A stretch of 64,000 nt of DNA from Thermohalobaculum sp039026375 (GCA_039026375.1 JBCCML010000011.1:39314-103313); one strand, 5' to 3'. Shown: positions 1 through 9,309, counted from the stretch's first letter. Notes: a model not told the origin generated them from the sequence alone. Numbers and translations are program-made.

Positions 1-1
1 C

Positions 2-559
2 ATCCGCGTCCATCAAACACGCAAGCTGGCGGCTCACGCTATTCCCGGCTGGGATGGCGACCTGATCCAGGACCTTGGCGAGGCATCGGGCCGGATCGAA
101 CTGGCCGGCATCGTCACGGGGGAGGATGCCTCCGGCCGGATCGAAGCATTGCGCGGCGCCTTTGCCAGCGCGGAACCGCAGGACTTTGCAGCCTCGGCCG
201 CTGTGGCATCGGATATCGATCAGGTGCTGCCCGAACAATTGGACGTCACCCAATCGGGTCAGGCGGCAGGGGCCTACGGCTTTTCAATGAGCCTGCGCCG
301 CTATGTGCCGCCGCCCCCGCCCACCATCGGCGGGTTCGATGCGGGGTTCCTGTCGGGCCTGTCGGATCTGGAAGGGCAACTGGGCCTGGATCAGGTGGGC
401 GCGCTGGCGGACGCACTGGGCGAGGCGCAGGGCGCACTGAACGCGCTGGGCGAGATCAAAGACTTTATCGAAGACGCCGCTGCTCTGATCGAGGGGGCGG
501 GGGACATCCAGAAACTGTTGGATGCGGCGGGCAAGGTGTTTGCCGCCTCGGACAGCTGA
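2..559 (+). CDS. Phage-tail-type DNA-circularisation-like/baseplate protein (5' truncated)
   Basis: The reading frame is open from the first bases of the window, so the start lies to the left; 185 residues and the stop are visible. The upstream part (HAIPGWDGDLIQDLGEASG, about residues 12-30 of the visible part) resembles the N-terminal DNA-circularisation/tail-hub-associated domain found next to tail tape and hub genes in contractile phages. A Pro-rich linker (VPPPPPT) and an Ala/Leu/Gly-rich helical tail follow. It is the first of a co-directional set of tail baseplate genes, so a structural role near the hub is inferred. The family assignment is tentative because the N-terminus is missing. 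Confidence 0.5.
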   Translation: MRVHQTRKLAAHAIPGWDGDLIQDLGEASGRIELAGIVTGEDASGRIEALRGAFASAEPQDFAASAAVASDIDQVLPEQLDVTQSGQAAGAYGFSMSLRRYVPPPPPTIGGFDAGFLSGLSDLEGQLGLDQVGALADALGEAQGALNALGEIKDFIEDAAALIEGAGDIQKLLDAAGKVFAASDS

Positions 560-595
560 ACTTGAACCGGCACCACTGAGGGAAAGGATAGGGCC

Positions 596-1210
596 ATGGC
601 CACGGGGACGGAACTCTTCAACAACCTTGATGCGCGGTCGAAGAACATCTCGAACGCGTTGGACGAGCTGAACTCGGTGATCACCGGCGATGTTGGTTTT
701 GACCGGACAACGATCTGGCCGACGACCGATGTCACGGTGACGACCCATGTCGAAACCACCATCCCGACGGCGTTCACAGGCTACACGGTCGTCGACGGGG
801 TCGAGAACGCCATCGACACGCTGTTCGAAGGCCTGCCTGTCGGCAATGCCATCATGTCCGCGTCAGACGAGGTCAAAAAGTTCATGCAGAAGGTGAACAC
901 CGAAGTGAATGGCGTGCTGGAGACAGCAGGCCTGAACGATCGTATTCAGGCCTTCAAGGACTTGAACAATGACGCGACTTCGGATCGGACCGCTGCACCC
1001 TATGGCTATGTGCCGGCGCTTTTGGGCGTGATCAACGCGGCAGCGAACACGAACCTGGATAGCAAACCGGTGTCGGATGCGTTGAACGCCGTCGAAGGCG
1101 CGCTGAATGACGTGGATTCCTACCGGGTATTTGCGACCTATGTCGCCGAGAGCACGGCCTTGCTGCTGAAGTCGCTCGCGGTCGGAGATAAAACGGCGAA
1201 TGACCGCTGA
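596..1210 (+). CDS. Hypothetical tail-cluster protein
   Basis: This 204-residue protein has no signal peptide or membrane segment and no motif I recognise. It is predicted soluble, with alternating helical segments (for example NNLDARSKNISNALDELNSV near the N-terminus). The ATG at 596 follows a GGAAAGGA-type ribosome site. Its last 11 bases overlap the start of the hub gene downstream, so the two are probably translationally coupled. The position between a circularisation-like gene and the gpD-type hub suggests a minor structural or chaperone protein of the particle. Function unknown. Confidence 0.6.
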   Translation: MATGTELFNNLDARSKNISNALDELNSVITGDVGFDRTTIWPTTDVTVTTHVETTIPTAFTGYTVVDGVENAIDTLFEGLPVGNAIMSASDEVKKFMQKVNTEVNGVLETAGLNDRIQAFKDLNNDATSDRTAAPYGYVPALLGVINAAANTNLDSKPVSDALNAVEGALNDVDSYRVFATYVAESTALLLKSLAVGDKTANDR

Positions 1211-2165
1211 GGCGCGGATAAGCCTGACGCAAACGCTTTCCGGCGACGAGATACCTGTCCAGGCCCTCCGGCTAGATCGAAGCCTGGACCATCCAGTGGG
1301 CCGCACCGAATTGGTGCTGCCCGCGGGTGTCACGCCACCGGAGGCAGGCGCGTCCGTGAAGCTTGCGGCGTCGGTCGCAGGTTCAGACGTCACCTTGCTG
1401 ACGGGCGATGTCGTCTCGGTCGGCCAGGATGGCGCCGGCGCCCGGTTGAGCGTGCTGGAGCCGATTGGCAGGCTGAACCGTCACGCCCCCTCCTCCAGCT
1501 GGAGTGGCGAGACGGCGGGCGGCGTGATCGGGGCGCTCTGCCGTGAGGTGGAGGTGCCGACCGGCACGATGCTGCCTGGCTTGGTGATCCCGCATATGGT
1601 GCTGGGCCATTGGGCAAGCCTGCTGGACCATGCGATGCGCCTGGCCCGGTTCAGCGGGGCGGCGCTGGTCTCGGCCGTCGATGGCACTGTGTCGATGATC
1701 AGCATGGCCCTGCCCATCCCAGGGGGCGCGGTTGACATCACGCGGGCGGCGGCCAGGGCGGTCGACCGCTCGTCGAAGGTGGCCGCCGCCAAGTCGCGTG
1801 TGGTGGGCGCCGGGGCCATGGGGTCCGCCGGTCCGGGCATGACGACTTTGCCATTGCAGGATGCGGCACTGGTCTCGGCCGGGTCGGACGATGCCGGGTG
1901 GCGTGCGGGACGCGCCGCGATCCGCATGCTCAGCGATGCCGTGACCGCTCAGCTGGCCGCTGATCAGCGGCTGAACGCGGCGGCGTCGGGCCTGTCCGTT
2001 CAGACCCCCTTGCCCGAAGACATCTCGCCCGGCGACGTGGTCATGGTGCCGGATGCCTCCGGTCTGCCGATCCGCCCGGTCCGCGTCGAGCGTGTGGGCA
2101 TGATGGTCAGCGGCGCGCTGGGCCTGCGCGCCCGCTACGACTTCAGCGATGTGGGGGTCGGCTGA
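1200..2165 (+). CDS. Baseplate hub protein, gpD/gp27-like
   Basis: 321 residues, beta-rich. The layout matches late-control gpD/gp27-type hubs: an N-terminal beta domain (about residues 1-90), a segment with GGVIGALCREVEVPTG (Ala/Gly-rich helix after a barrel), and a C-terminal barrel (PEDISPGDVVMVPDASG, about 265-285). In contractile particles this trimer caps the tube and carries the spike. The next gene encodes the separate spike, so together they are equivalent to a split VgrG. The gene overlaps its upstream neighbour by 11 bases and its TGA overlaps the next ATG by one base. The call rests mostly on context plus weak fold cues. Confidence 0.6.
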   Translation: MTAEARISLTQTLSGDEIPVQALRLDRSLDHPVGRTELVLPAGVTPPEAGASVKLAASVAGSDVTLLTGDVVSVGQDGAGARLSVLEPIGRLNRHAPSSSWSGETAGGVIGALCREVEVPTGTMLPGLVIPHMVLGHWASLLDHAMRLARFSGAALVSAVDGTVSMISMALPIPGGAVDITRAAARAVDRSSKVAAAKSRVVGAGAMGSAGPGMTTLPLQDAALVSAGSDDAGWRAGRAAIRMLSDAVTAQLAADQRLNAAASGLSVQTPLPEDISPGDVVMVPDASGLPIRPVRVERVGMMVSGALGLRARYDFSDVGVG

Positions 2166-2860
2166 TGCAGGATCTGGTCTCGGTCGTGCGCGCCATTGTC
2201 CGCTCGGAGCTGGAGGCCCGGCCGCAATCGGGTCTGGGCCGGGTCGAGGCCGTTCACGTGCCCGATGCCGCTGGTCTGAACCAGTACGCCTGTGATGTCG
2301 CGCTGCAGGACAGCCAGGCCATCTACGAAAAGGTGCCGCTGTCGACCAGCTATCTGGGTCAGCTGGCGCCACCTGCCGTCGGCGATGTGGTCGTTGTGCA
2401 GTTCGCCATGGGCGACCCCGACAATCCCATCATAACCGGGTTTGTCTTCTCGGAAGCCGTCAGCGCGCCCGAAGTGGCGGAGGGCGAGCGCCTGGTGATC
2501 GTGCCGCACGAAGCGGGCGAATCCGATCGGATCGAGATGCGCCAGACCGCCGGCACCAACGGCAGCCGGGTCTGGAAGGTCAGCCTGCCCAGCGGACCGG
2601 AACTGACCATCACGGACGCTGCCGTCACGGCACAGATCGGCGATTTCCTAATGCAGATCGACCAGGACGGCGGCAAGGCCACGGTTTCGTCAGGTGGCGC
2701 GACCGTCGCGCTGGATGGCTCGGGCGAGGTCTCCATCGCCGGAGACACCGACATCAATATCGAGGCGGGGGCCAACCTGGCCATCAAAGCCTCGGGCAAT
2801 GCAACGATCGAAGCCTTGGGCACCATGGCGCTTAAGGCCGCCAAGATCGACCTGAACTAG
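2165..2860 (+). CDS. Baseplate spike protein gpV/gp5-like (OB fold)
   Basis: 231 residues. The N-terminal half has the OB-fold signature of phage baseplate assembly protein V, including AVGDVVVVQFAMGDPDNPII (about residues 75-95). The C-terminal 60 residues are an alternating hydrophobic pattern (INIEAGANLAIKASGNATIE, then TMALKAAKIDLN) typical of the triple-stranded beta-helix of spike proteins. It would form the membrane-piercing needle under the hub. No lysozyme domain is present, unlike T4 gp5. It starts one base into the hub stop codon, and a PAAR tip gene follows 15 bases later, which supports the assignment strongly. Confidence 0.82.
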   Translation: MQDLVSVVRAIVRSELEARPQSGLGRVEAVHVPDAAGLNQYACDVALQDSQAIYEKVPLSTSYLGQLAPPAVGDVVVVQFAMGDPDNPIITGFVFSEAVSAPEVAEGERLVIVPHEAGESDRIEMRQTAGTNGSRVWKVSLPSGPELTITDAAVTAQIGDFLMQIDQDGGKATVSSGGATVALDGSGEVSIAGDTDINIEAGANLAIKASGNATIEALGTMALKAAKIDLN

Positions 2861-2875
2861 AAAGGACGCGCGCGC

Positions 2876-3268
2876 ATGGGGATGCCCGCTGCAAAACAGA
2901 TGGACCAGATTGTCGGCACCGACACGCACATTGTGATGATCCCGTCGCCGGGCGGTCCTGTGCCAACGCCGCTGCCGCACCCGTTCATGGGGATTATCGA
3001 TCAGAGCGTGTCCACGGATGTCTTCGTTGGCGGAATGGGTCTGGCCATGCAGGGCTCGAAGGCCACCAACACGCCGCCGCACATCCCCCAGGGCGGGCCT
3101 TTCCAATCGCCGCCGTCGAACCAGGGCGAGGTCATGATGGGCTCGGCCACCGTGTTCGTGAACGGCAAGCCCGCCGCGCGAAACGGCGACACCGCCCTGA
3201 CCTGCAATGACCCGACCGATATGCCCGTGGGCACGGTCGTGGCCGCTGGCACAGTTTTCATCGGGTAG
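2876..3268 (+). CDS. PAAR-type spike tip protein
   Basis: 130 residues. It has the PAAR/DUF4150 layout: GGPVPTPLPHPFMG near residue 25, Gly/Pro-rich turns, and a literal PAAR string in NGKPAARNGDTALTC (about residues 100-114), followed by TVVAAGTVFIG. His residues in HPF and PPH and Cys in LTC are plausible metal ligands of the cone. PAAR proteins sharpen the spike and often carry effectors, but here there is no extension, so it is a bare tip. It follows the gpV gene and precedes gp25. A GAAAGGA ribosome site lies upstream of the ATG. Confidence 0.85.
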   Translation: MGMPAAKQMDQIVGTDTHIVMIPSPGGPVPTPLPHPFMGIIDQSVSTDVFVGGMGLAMQGSKATNTPPHIPQGGPFQSPPSNQGEVMMGSATVFVNGKPAARNGDTALTCNDPTDMPVGTVVAAGTVFIG

Positions 3269-3273
3269 GCCTC

Positions 3274-3723
3274 ATGCTGCGCACTGACCTCGCCCACGAC
3301 AAACTCAGCGACCTGATGCTGCGCCCCAGCCGGCGGGCAGACAGTGCGCTGCATCTGGACCGGCGGGCGACGGTGGCGGGTTACGATCTGGACCTGGTCA
3401 AGGACCGCGATGCCGTGGGCCAGGCGGTCTGGCTGTCTCTGGCCATCCCGCGGGGGGAGCTGACGCAGCTGGGCCATCCGAACTTTGGCAGCCGCCTGCA
3501 CCTGTTGATCGGCGAGCTGATGACCGAGACGACGCTGACCCGCTCCATCGCCTATATCCGCGAGGCGTTGCGGGGCGATCCGCGGTTCAAGCTGCGCGAT
3601 ATCGTCCTGACCCGGAACGTGGCCGATCCTGGCGCCATCGACGTCGCGATCTCGGTCGATCCGGAGGCAACGCTGGTCTTTGACCTCCAAAGCCTGATCG
3701 CCGGGGAAGGAGCACCGCCGTGA
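3274..3723 (+). CDS. Baseplate wedge protein, GPW/gp25 family
   Basis: 149 residues. The core IPRGELTQLGHPNFGSRLHL (about residues 52-71) and the following LTRSIAYIREALRGDPRF match the GPW/gp25 wedge family, which initiates sheath assembly and resembles T6SS TssE. The product is longer than minimal gp25 proteins because of an N-terminal extension of about 45 residues. Its stop overlaps the GTG start of the gpJ gene by four bases, so the wedge proteins are probably made in coupled fashion. Confidence 0.85.
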   Translation: MLRTDLAHDKLSDLMLRPSRRADSALHLDRRATVAGYDLDLVKDRDAVGQAVWLSLAIPRGELTQLGHPNFGSRLHLLIGELMTETTLTRSIAYIREALRGDPRFKLRDIVLTRNVADPGAIDVAISVDPEATLVFDLQSLIAGEGAPP

Positions 3724-5279
3724 TTCCCCCCGACGCCAAGCGCCCTTATCAGGAGATTGTCGAGTATCTGCTGCAGCAGCTGTCCGACAGCGGCGTGATC
3801 TCGGACATGGCCCCCGGTGGCGTGGCCCGCACGCTGGTCGAGGCGACGGCGCGCGAGTTTTCGGAAACCTATGCCCGGATGAACGCCGTCTATGAGGCGG
3901 GCTTCATCGACACGGCGACCGGCAAATCGCTGGACCAGTTGGTGGCGCTGGTCGGGCTGGAACGGATCGACGGGCAGGCGGCGGTCGCTGAACTTCGCCT
4001 GATCCGGGACAAACGCATTTCGGCCCGCGTGATTGTGCCCACGGGCACCGAGATTGCCGTGACCCGCGCGGTCGGTGACCGCGTGATCTTCGAAGTTGCG
4101 GACAGCTACGAGTTGCGGGAAGGCGAGGCGAGCCTGGTCGTCTCGATCCGCGCGTTGCCTGCGGAGGGTCAGACCCAGGACGATGTGGCCTTGTCCGCCG
4201 ATGACGCCGCCCTCGGTGCCATTGCCATGTCGCGCCCCATTGCCGGGATCGGTGGCCTGAAACTGGAAGGGCCCAGCGTAGCGTTGGGCGTGCGCGAAAG
4301 CGACGAAGACCTGCGGGCCCGGGCCAAGATGGCGATTTCCGCCGCCGGGGGTGGGACCGAAAAGGCCCTGACCGATGCGCTGATGTCGGTGCCCATCGTC
4401 AAGGCCGTGCAGTTGCGCGATGCCTCGGACCTGGATCAGGCTGGCAACCCCGTCGTCCCGCCGGGTGAGCTGGAGATTGTGCTGGACGCACCGCAGGATC
4501 AACTGGCGATCTATCGTGACCAGATCGCCGAGGCGATCGAGACGCACAAGGGCCCGGGCATCCTGGCGCGTGTCTCCACCACGACGACCAAGACCCTGTC
4601 GGGCCAGATCACGATCAAACCGGCCAGCGAGGCCCTGTCCGGCGCGCAGATGCTTAAGCTGATCGATGATTGCGAAGCGATCATCACCGGCGAGGTCGAG
4701 GCCCTGCCCATCGGCGGCACCCTGGTCTGGAACCGGGTGCTGGCCAAGCTGATGAATGTCGACAACCTTGCTGACATTGACATGTCGCAGGGCGGCCTGG
4801 CGCTGGGTACCGGGACGCCGGGCTTTGCCGATCTCAGCGTCGGACCGTTCGAGCGTATGCTGCTGGGCAAGGGGGGCGAGGCCGTCAACTTCCTGCCGGC
4901 AGCGCAGCCGCTGATCTCGTTGGGCCTGACGGTGACGCCGGGCATCAAGGCCCCCGCCGGCGATGTGGCCCAGGCGCTGGAGGATGCGCTGGTCCTGGCC
5001 CTGACGGCTTATGTTGACGAGCTGAACACGCCGCCGATTGCGGCAGACCGACAGGTCTCGTTGATCCGGCTGTTGGACATTGTCAACGCGCCCGGCACGC
5101 TGGAGGAGCCGGTTCCCGTGCTGGATCTGACCATGGCGCAGCTGGCGGCATTGGACGTGGCCGAACGCTCGGAAGTTACGTTGAAATCGGCCTCCGAAAA
5201 GGTGGGCGTCGACGTCAAAGCCATCATCAGCCTGGCCGATCCGCCGGTCACCCTGGTCTGGGAGCCTGAAGGTCCATGA
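3720..5279 (+). CDS. Baseplate wedge protein J (gpJ/gp6-like)
   Basis: 519 residues. Baseplate_J features are visible: an N-terminal segment ending TYARMNAVYEAGFIDTATGK (about residues 45-65), the middle EADLRARAK-like motif here ESDEDLRARAKMAISAAGGG with TEKAL (about 190-215), and a long C-terminal beta domain. It forms the wedge ring with gp25 and gpI and connects the hub to the fibres. I chose GTG at 3720 because it overlaps the gp25 stop (GTGA) and no better start is near. Its own stop overlaps the ATG of the gpI gene. Confidence 0.85.
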   Translation: MIPPDAKRPYQEIVEYLLQQLSDSGVISDMAPGGVARTLVEATAREFSETYARMNAVYEAGFIDTATGKSLDQLVALVGLERIDGQAAVAELRLIRDKRISARVIVPTGTEIAVTRAVGDRVIFEVADSYELREGEASLVVSIRALPAEGQTQDDVALSADDAALGAIAMSRPIAGIGGLKLEGPSVALGVRESDEDLRARAKMAISAAGGGTEKALTDALMSVPIVKAVQLRDASDLDQAGNPVVPPGELEIVLDAPQDQLAIYRDQIAEAIETHKGPGILARVSTTTTKTLSGQITIKPASEALSGAQMLKLIDDCEAIITGEVEALPIGGTLVWNRVLAKLMNVDNLADIDMSQGGLALGTGTPGFADLSVGPFERMLLGKGGEAVNFLPAAQPLISLGLTVTPGIKAPAGDVAQALEDALVLALTAYVDELNTPPIAADRQVSLIRLLDIVNAPGTLEEPVPVLDLTMAQLAALDVAERSEVTLKSASEKVGVDVKAIISLADPPVTLVWEPEGP

Positions 5280-7126
5280 CCCTGACCGCTGCTCAGATCC
5301 GCGCCCTGGCGCCCGCCCCCGGCTACCGCAAGATCGACCGGTACATGCCCAGCCCCTATCGCCGGGCGCTGGACGACAAGAAGACGCCCATGGCGGCGCT
5401 GACCAAGTCCTGGCGCGACGGGCTGAAGCGGGTCGACCACGAGCTGTCGATGGTCCAACGCTCGCGTGCGGTGGCGTTCTTTGGCGATCTGGACGATGGC
5501 AGTCGCCTCGGCGCGCTGCATGATCAAACCCCCTGGCCGGAGGAGGATGTCGAAGCGTTCCGCATCCGCCTGGCAGAATTGGCACGCCTTGCCGTGGCCG
5601 GGGCAGCAAGTGCGCGGCGCATGCTGTCGCTGATCGGCTTGGCCACCGGCGCCCGTCTGATCGAGGTCGTCCCCGCTAGCAAGGCCGACTACAGCGTCGC
5701 CCATGACGGCACCACGCTAAGCGGCACCAAGGGCCAGGGACAGACCCGCGGCTTCTTCGTCAAACCGGGCGAGGATGGCGCCTTCTTCACCGGCGATGTC
5801 TTCGACGCGCCCGAGCGGCTGTTCCGCCAGGACGCCCAACTGATCCGCGGCCCCAACTATACCTTCCGCCTTCAGAATGCGGCCGCCGCAGGCATCCCCG
5901 ACATTCTGGGCAATGGCAGCCGGGACTATCCCTATCCTGTCTTCCGGCTGGAGGCGGGCGAGACCGTCGGGCCGTTGATGCTGATCCAAAGCTTTGACGA
6001 CCCGCCACTGCGCGCGCCGCGCGCGATTGTCATCAACCGCACCCTGCGCGCGGGTTCGATCCTGGATATCGACGTTGCCGGGATGGCCTGGAACCACGAC
6101 GAAGGCACGACGACAACCATCGGCCCCTGGCTGCTCAACGGCAAGAAGGAGGCGCTTTACGCGGGCCTGACGGAGGTCGCCGGCTGGCGCAGCCGGTTCG
6201 ATAACGAACCAGGTGAGCCGGCAGCGGGCTATGCCATGACCCTGCGGGCCAAGGCCGGTCTGGAGTTTGACGGCGCGCTGGATGACCTGATGATCGACAA
6301 GGGTGCGATCGCCGCGGACGCTAAGATCCAGATGCCCTCGCTGCTGGGGCAGGGGCGCTCGCTCTGGCGGGTGGTGCGCCTTATGCCGGATCCTGACGGC
6401 TCGCGCGATATCATGAATGCCCGGTTCGAGCCGCTTCCCTGGGAGACGAAGCTGAAGATCTCGGCCCGGTGGCTGGGCCGCCGCGCCGGGGAGTTCGCGG
6501 TTTACGTGGAAGACAAGTATCTGGATCTCGCCATCAACGGGCCGCTGCCACACCGAGCGGCCTGGCTTGATGCGATGGTCGACCGCTTCAAGCTGGCCGG
6601 TACCGTGCGGGTAGCGCCGGCGGTGGGTGAGCTGTTCGCGGGCCAGTCCGAAACCGCGCTTCAGATGACCTTTGAAAGCGGGGCGGAGGTGTCGGCTGAG
6701 GTCGATATCGAACCGTGGGGCGAGTTCGAGAGCACGATCAAAATCGAAGACAGCGTGATCATCGCCGATGAGCTGCCGCTGGACTTCGGGGACACCACGG
6801 TAGAGCTGTCCGATGCGCTGGAAGTCACTGCGGAACGCCAGGACCTGGTGCTGGAATCGGACGCCCGGGTTGAGGACGCCATCGAGCTGGAGGTCACCGG
6901 CGAGACCGCCCTGGAAAGCGGGGTCGAGCTGTCGGATTCGATCGAGCTCACGGTGCTGGTCACCGACAACGACGACGTTCGACCGCCCCGCCCGGGCCCC
7001 AGCCCGAACCCGGAAACCGACAGCGACAGGCCCAGCCGCCCGACCCGGCCGCAGTCCCGCACCCTGCGCTTCAACTCTCGGGTGCGCCCCACTTCCAAAG
7101 TCACAATTCGAAAATTGCGATCCTGA
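5276..7126 (+). CDS. Tail protein I-like wedge protein with acidic-repeat and Pro/Arg C-terminus
   Basis: 616 residues, in the gpJ-gpI position. The N-terminal about 190 residues resemble phage tail protein I (helical, with EDVEAFRIRLAELARLAVAG). The middle is beta-rich and unknown. From about residue 475 to 560 there is a run of acidic, beta-alternating repeats (ESTIKIEDSV, TTVELSDALEV, ARVEDAIELEV, GVELSDSIEL). It is followed by a Pro-rich linker and a basic tail (PSRPTRPQSRTLRF). P2 gpI itself is much shorter, so most of this protein is an accessory extension. Whether it contacts fibres is unknown. Confidence 0.7.
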   Translation: MTLTAAQIRALAPAPGYRKIDRYMPSPYRRALDDKKTPMAALTKSWRDGLKRVDHELSMVQRSRAVAFFGDLDDGSRLGALHDQTPWPEEDVEAFRIRLAELARLAVAGAASARRMLSLIGLATGARLIEVVPASKADYSVAHDGTTLSGTKGQGQTRGFFVKPGEDGAFFTGDVFDAPERLFRQDAQLIRGPNYTFRLQNAAAAGIPDILGNGSRDYPYPVFRLEAGETVGPLMLIQSFDDPPLRAPRAIVINRTLRAGSILDIDVAGMAWNHDEGTTTTIGPWLLNGKKEALYAGLTEVAGWRSRFDNEPGEPAAGYAMTLRAKAGLEFDGALDDLMIDKGAIAADAKIQMPSLLGQGRSLWRVVRLMPDPDGSRDIMNARFEPLPWETKLKISARWLGRRAGEFAVYVEDKYLDLAINGPLPHRAAWLDAMVDRFKLAGTVRVAPAVGELFAGQSETALQMTFESGAEVSAEVDIEPWGEFESTIKIEDSVIIADELPLDFGDTTVELSDALEVTAERQDLVLESDARVEDAIELEVTGETALESGVELSDSIELTVLVTDNDDVRPPRPGPSPNPETDSDRPSRPTRPQSRTLRFNSRVRPTSKVTIRKLRS

Positions 7127-7139
7127 AAGGAGACCGCCT

Positions 7140-7610
7140 ATGACCCATTCTCATGTAAGCGTCGCCGGCCACATGCAGTTGGCGATCCTTGGTCCCGACG
7201 GAGAGATCCTGGAAGCCTACGAAAACCACAACAGCGTTGTGCCGCATGGGCGGGCGCTGTTGTTGTCGGCGTTGCAGGGGCAGACAACCACGCAGAGGTT
7301 TGAGCCTTTCCTGGGAGGCGGCGACTTCAAGGCCGAATCCGAAGCAGGCCTGGAACAGCGCGACGTCGTGCGCCTGGAAAACATCGAGCCGTTGCAGGCC
7401 CGCCAAAGCGGCAATCGCCTGATCCTGGGGTATCGGGGGATCTCCACGGCCGAGGCCAAGGTCGTCGGTGGCGGGCTGGCAGCGTTCTACAAGCGCAAGG
7501 GCTCGGGCCGCACGCTGAACGGTATCTATAACTTCGCCAAGACACGCTCGACCGTCGAGGTGCGCAAGGAAATGCCCTTGATGCTGAGCTTCACCCTGAC
7601 CGTCGGCTGA
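7140..7610 (+). CDS. Hypothetical tail-cluster protein
   Basis: 156 residues from the ATG at 7140, which sits behind a clear AAAGGAGA ribosome site. The open frame extends further upstream inside the gpI-like gene, but that part is frame overlap. The sequence starts MTHSHVSVAGHMQLAILGPD and is beta-rich with no recognised motif. It lies between the gpI-like wedge gene and the fibre gene, a position where small fibre-attachment or chaperone proteins occur; that role is a guess from position only. Confidence 0.6.
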   Translation: MTHSHVSVAGHMQLAILGPDGEILEAYENHNSVVPHGRALLLSALQGQTTTQRFEPFLGGGDFKAESEAGLEQRDVVRLENIEPLQARQSGNRLILGYRGISTAEAKVVGGGLAAFYKRKGSGRTLNGIYNFAKTRSTVEVRKEMPLMLSFTLTVG

Positions 7611-7626
7611 TCTGCAGGAGGCTGCC

Positions 7627-9309
7627 ATGGCCGATCCGATCCCAATTCCCAGCCGGTTCAGCGATGGCGTGCCGCTGTCGGCACGCCTGCTGAACGCCCT
7701 GCAGGAAGAGATCCTGCGCCAGCTTTACACGCATACGCATGAAGGCGGCAATCAGGGCCCGCAGCTGAAGACCGGCGCCTACGAGGACCGATCCGTCACC
7801 GAGCCGAAGCTGGCGGATGGTGCGATCTCGGCCCGGACATTGGCCGAGGGGGCGGTGGGGCCCGAGAACCTGGCAGACGACGCGGTCACGCAGCGATCCC
7901 TGGCCGACGACGCGGTCGGCAACCGCCACATCGCCGACAACGCCGTGTCCGAGGCGAACCTGGACGCCAATGTGCGGCTGAAGCTGAACCGCCTGGGTGG
8001 CGGGGTATCGTCGGCCTCGACCGTGATCTGGCGCGATCCCTGGATCGTCTTTCGCCCGCCGCCATCGGCGCCGCCCCTGGTCGCGACATTTGTCGAACCG
8101 GAAAAGGTCTACTGGGTGCCGCCGATGATCGGCCTGGATGACAACGACGCGCCCATTCGGTTGAACCCCCGGGTGATCAACCAAGGCGGTCAGGCCGTCT
8201 TGGATTCGTATGACATTTTGGATGGCGACAAGCTGCAGATGCAGGAACCCGTTCTGGCGAAGATCGTGACCCAGTCGGTGCAGATTGCGGGCCAGGAAGT
8301 CGGCGCGGTGGGCGCGTTCAGGCTGGCGCCTGGTGCCATGCAGGCGATTGCTAATCTGGGTCTCGGCAGTGGTCCCGCCGAAGCCGCAGAGGAAGACATC
8401 TCCGGCGGCTCGCCGACCCGGATGATGATGATGCGGGCGATGACTGCGGCCCCGACATCGGGAACGGGCCGCCGGGATCGGGCCAGCGCCGCCGCCGTGG
8501 CGGCCACCGCCAGCGCGCCGCCGCCACAGCCGCTCGCCCTGACGACAAATGGCAAACAGGCTGCCGTCCGCATGACCACCGTGGGCGTGATCGATGAGAA
8601 CGGCCGCCCCGCCCAGCCGGGCGACGATGGCTCGTTCACCGTGACCTCGGGCTTTCCCGGTAAGGAGGCTTTCACGGCTGACGGCCCCGTAGTCGACTAT
8701 CGCTCGGTCGGGAACCAGGCTGACAAACAGCGTGCTGCCAAAGGCGGGGCCTTCACACTCTACAATCTGGGCATCGACGCTCAGTACCTGCAGAGGTCTG
8801 ACACAAAGTTCGACAACGACCTCGAGGAGCAGGCCTTCACGATGCTGCTGAACGGAAACTCGCAGTTTTTCGATCAGAACACCAAGTTTTGGGGGACGAA
8901 AAGCTGGTTGCCGGATCTGTTGAACAATCCCCAACTGTTCGGGTCCGGCTATGCCATTTCGGGCGGGCGCAACATCCTCAGTGTCACACGCATTCCCGAT
9001 GTTGGGAAAAGCGGTTTCACCACTGTGGATGACAACCCAAGTCGCCTGCGGGCAACCGCTGCGGCGTCGACCCAACAGATGGACGGCTGGGTCCGCGTGC
9101 GGTTCATCACGCCCTACAAAGATGCGGCCTACGCGGTCAGCGTCACGCCCAGGTCTGCGCCCGGCGGGGCGATCATTGCCCACATCAAGACCAAGACCAA
9201 GGAGTACTGCGATCTGGAGTTCCTAACCCTCAGCATGCAGGGCTTCGGCCGGGTCAATAAGCTGAACTTCGATCTGGCGGTCTTTGGCGAGTTGGCCGAG
9301 CAGGAATGA
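7627..9309 (+). CDS. Tail-fibre-like protein with decapeptide repeats
   Basis: 560 residues. Residues about 58-115 are five to six copies of a roughly 10-residue repeat with core LADxAV/LAEGAV (EPKLADGAIS, ARTLAEGAVG, PENLADDAVT, QRSLADDAVG, NRHIADNAVS). This pattern is common in trimeric phage tail-fibre shafts. An Ala-rich linker (about 250-300) separates the shaft from a C-terminal beta domain that probably holds the receptor-binding part. A GCAGGAGG ribosome site precedes the ATG. Inferred role: host or target recognition by the particle. No C-terminal chaperone domain is recognised. Confidence 0.7.
   Translation: MADPIPIPSRFSDGVPLSARLLNALQEEILRQLYTHTHEGGNQGPQLKTGAYEDRSVTEPKLADGAISARTLAEGAVGPENLADDAVTQRSLADDAVGNRHIADNAVSEANLDANVRLKLNRLGGGVSSASTVIWRDPWIVFRPPPSAPPLVATFVEPEKVYWVPPMIGLDDNDAPIRLNPRVINQGGQAVLDSYDILDGDKLQMQEPVLAKIVTQSVQIAGQEVGAVGAFRLAPGAMQAIANLGLGSGPAEAAEEDISGGSPTRMMMMRAMTAAPTSGTGRRDRASAAAVAATASAPPPQPLALTTNGKQAAVRMTTVGVIDENGRPAQPGDDGSFTVTSGFPGKEAFTADGPVVDYRSVGNQADKQRAAKGGAFTLYNLGIDAQYLQRSDTKFDNDLEEQAFTMLLNGNSQFFDQNTKFWGTKSWLPDLLNNPQLFGSGYAISGGRNILSVTRIPDVGKSGFTTVDDNPSRLRATAAASTQQMDGWVRVRFITPYKDAAYAVSVTPRSAPGGAIIAHIKTKTKEYCDLEFLTLSMQGFGRVNKLNFDLAVFGELAEQE

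Noticed and set aside
3552..5609. 685-residue open frame on the minus strand
   Set aside because: It is antisense to gp25, gpJ and the gpI-like gene, whose family motifs are clear on the plus strand; GC-rich DNA often has such long antisense frames.
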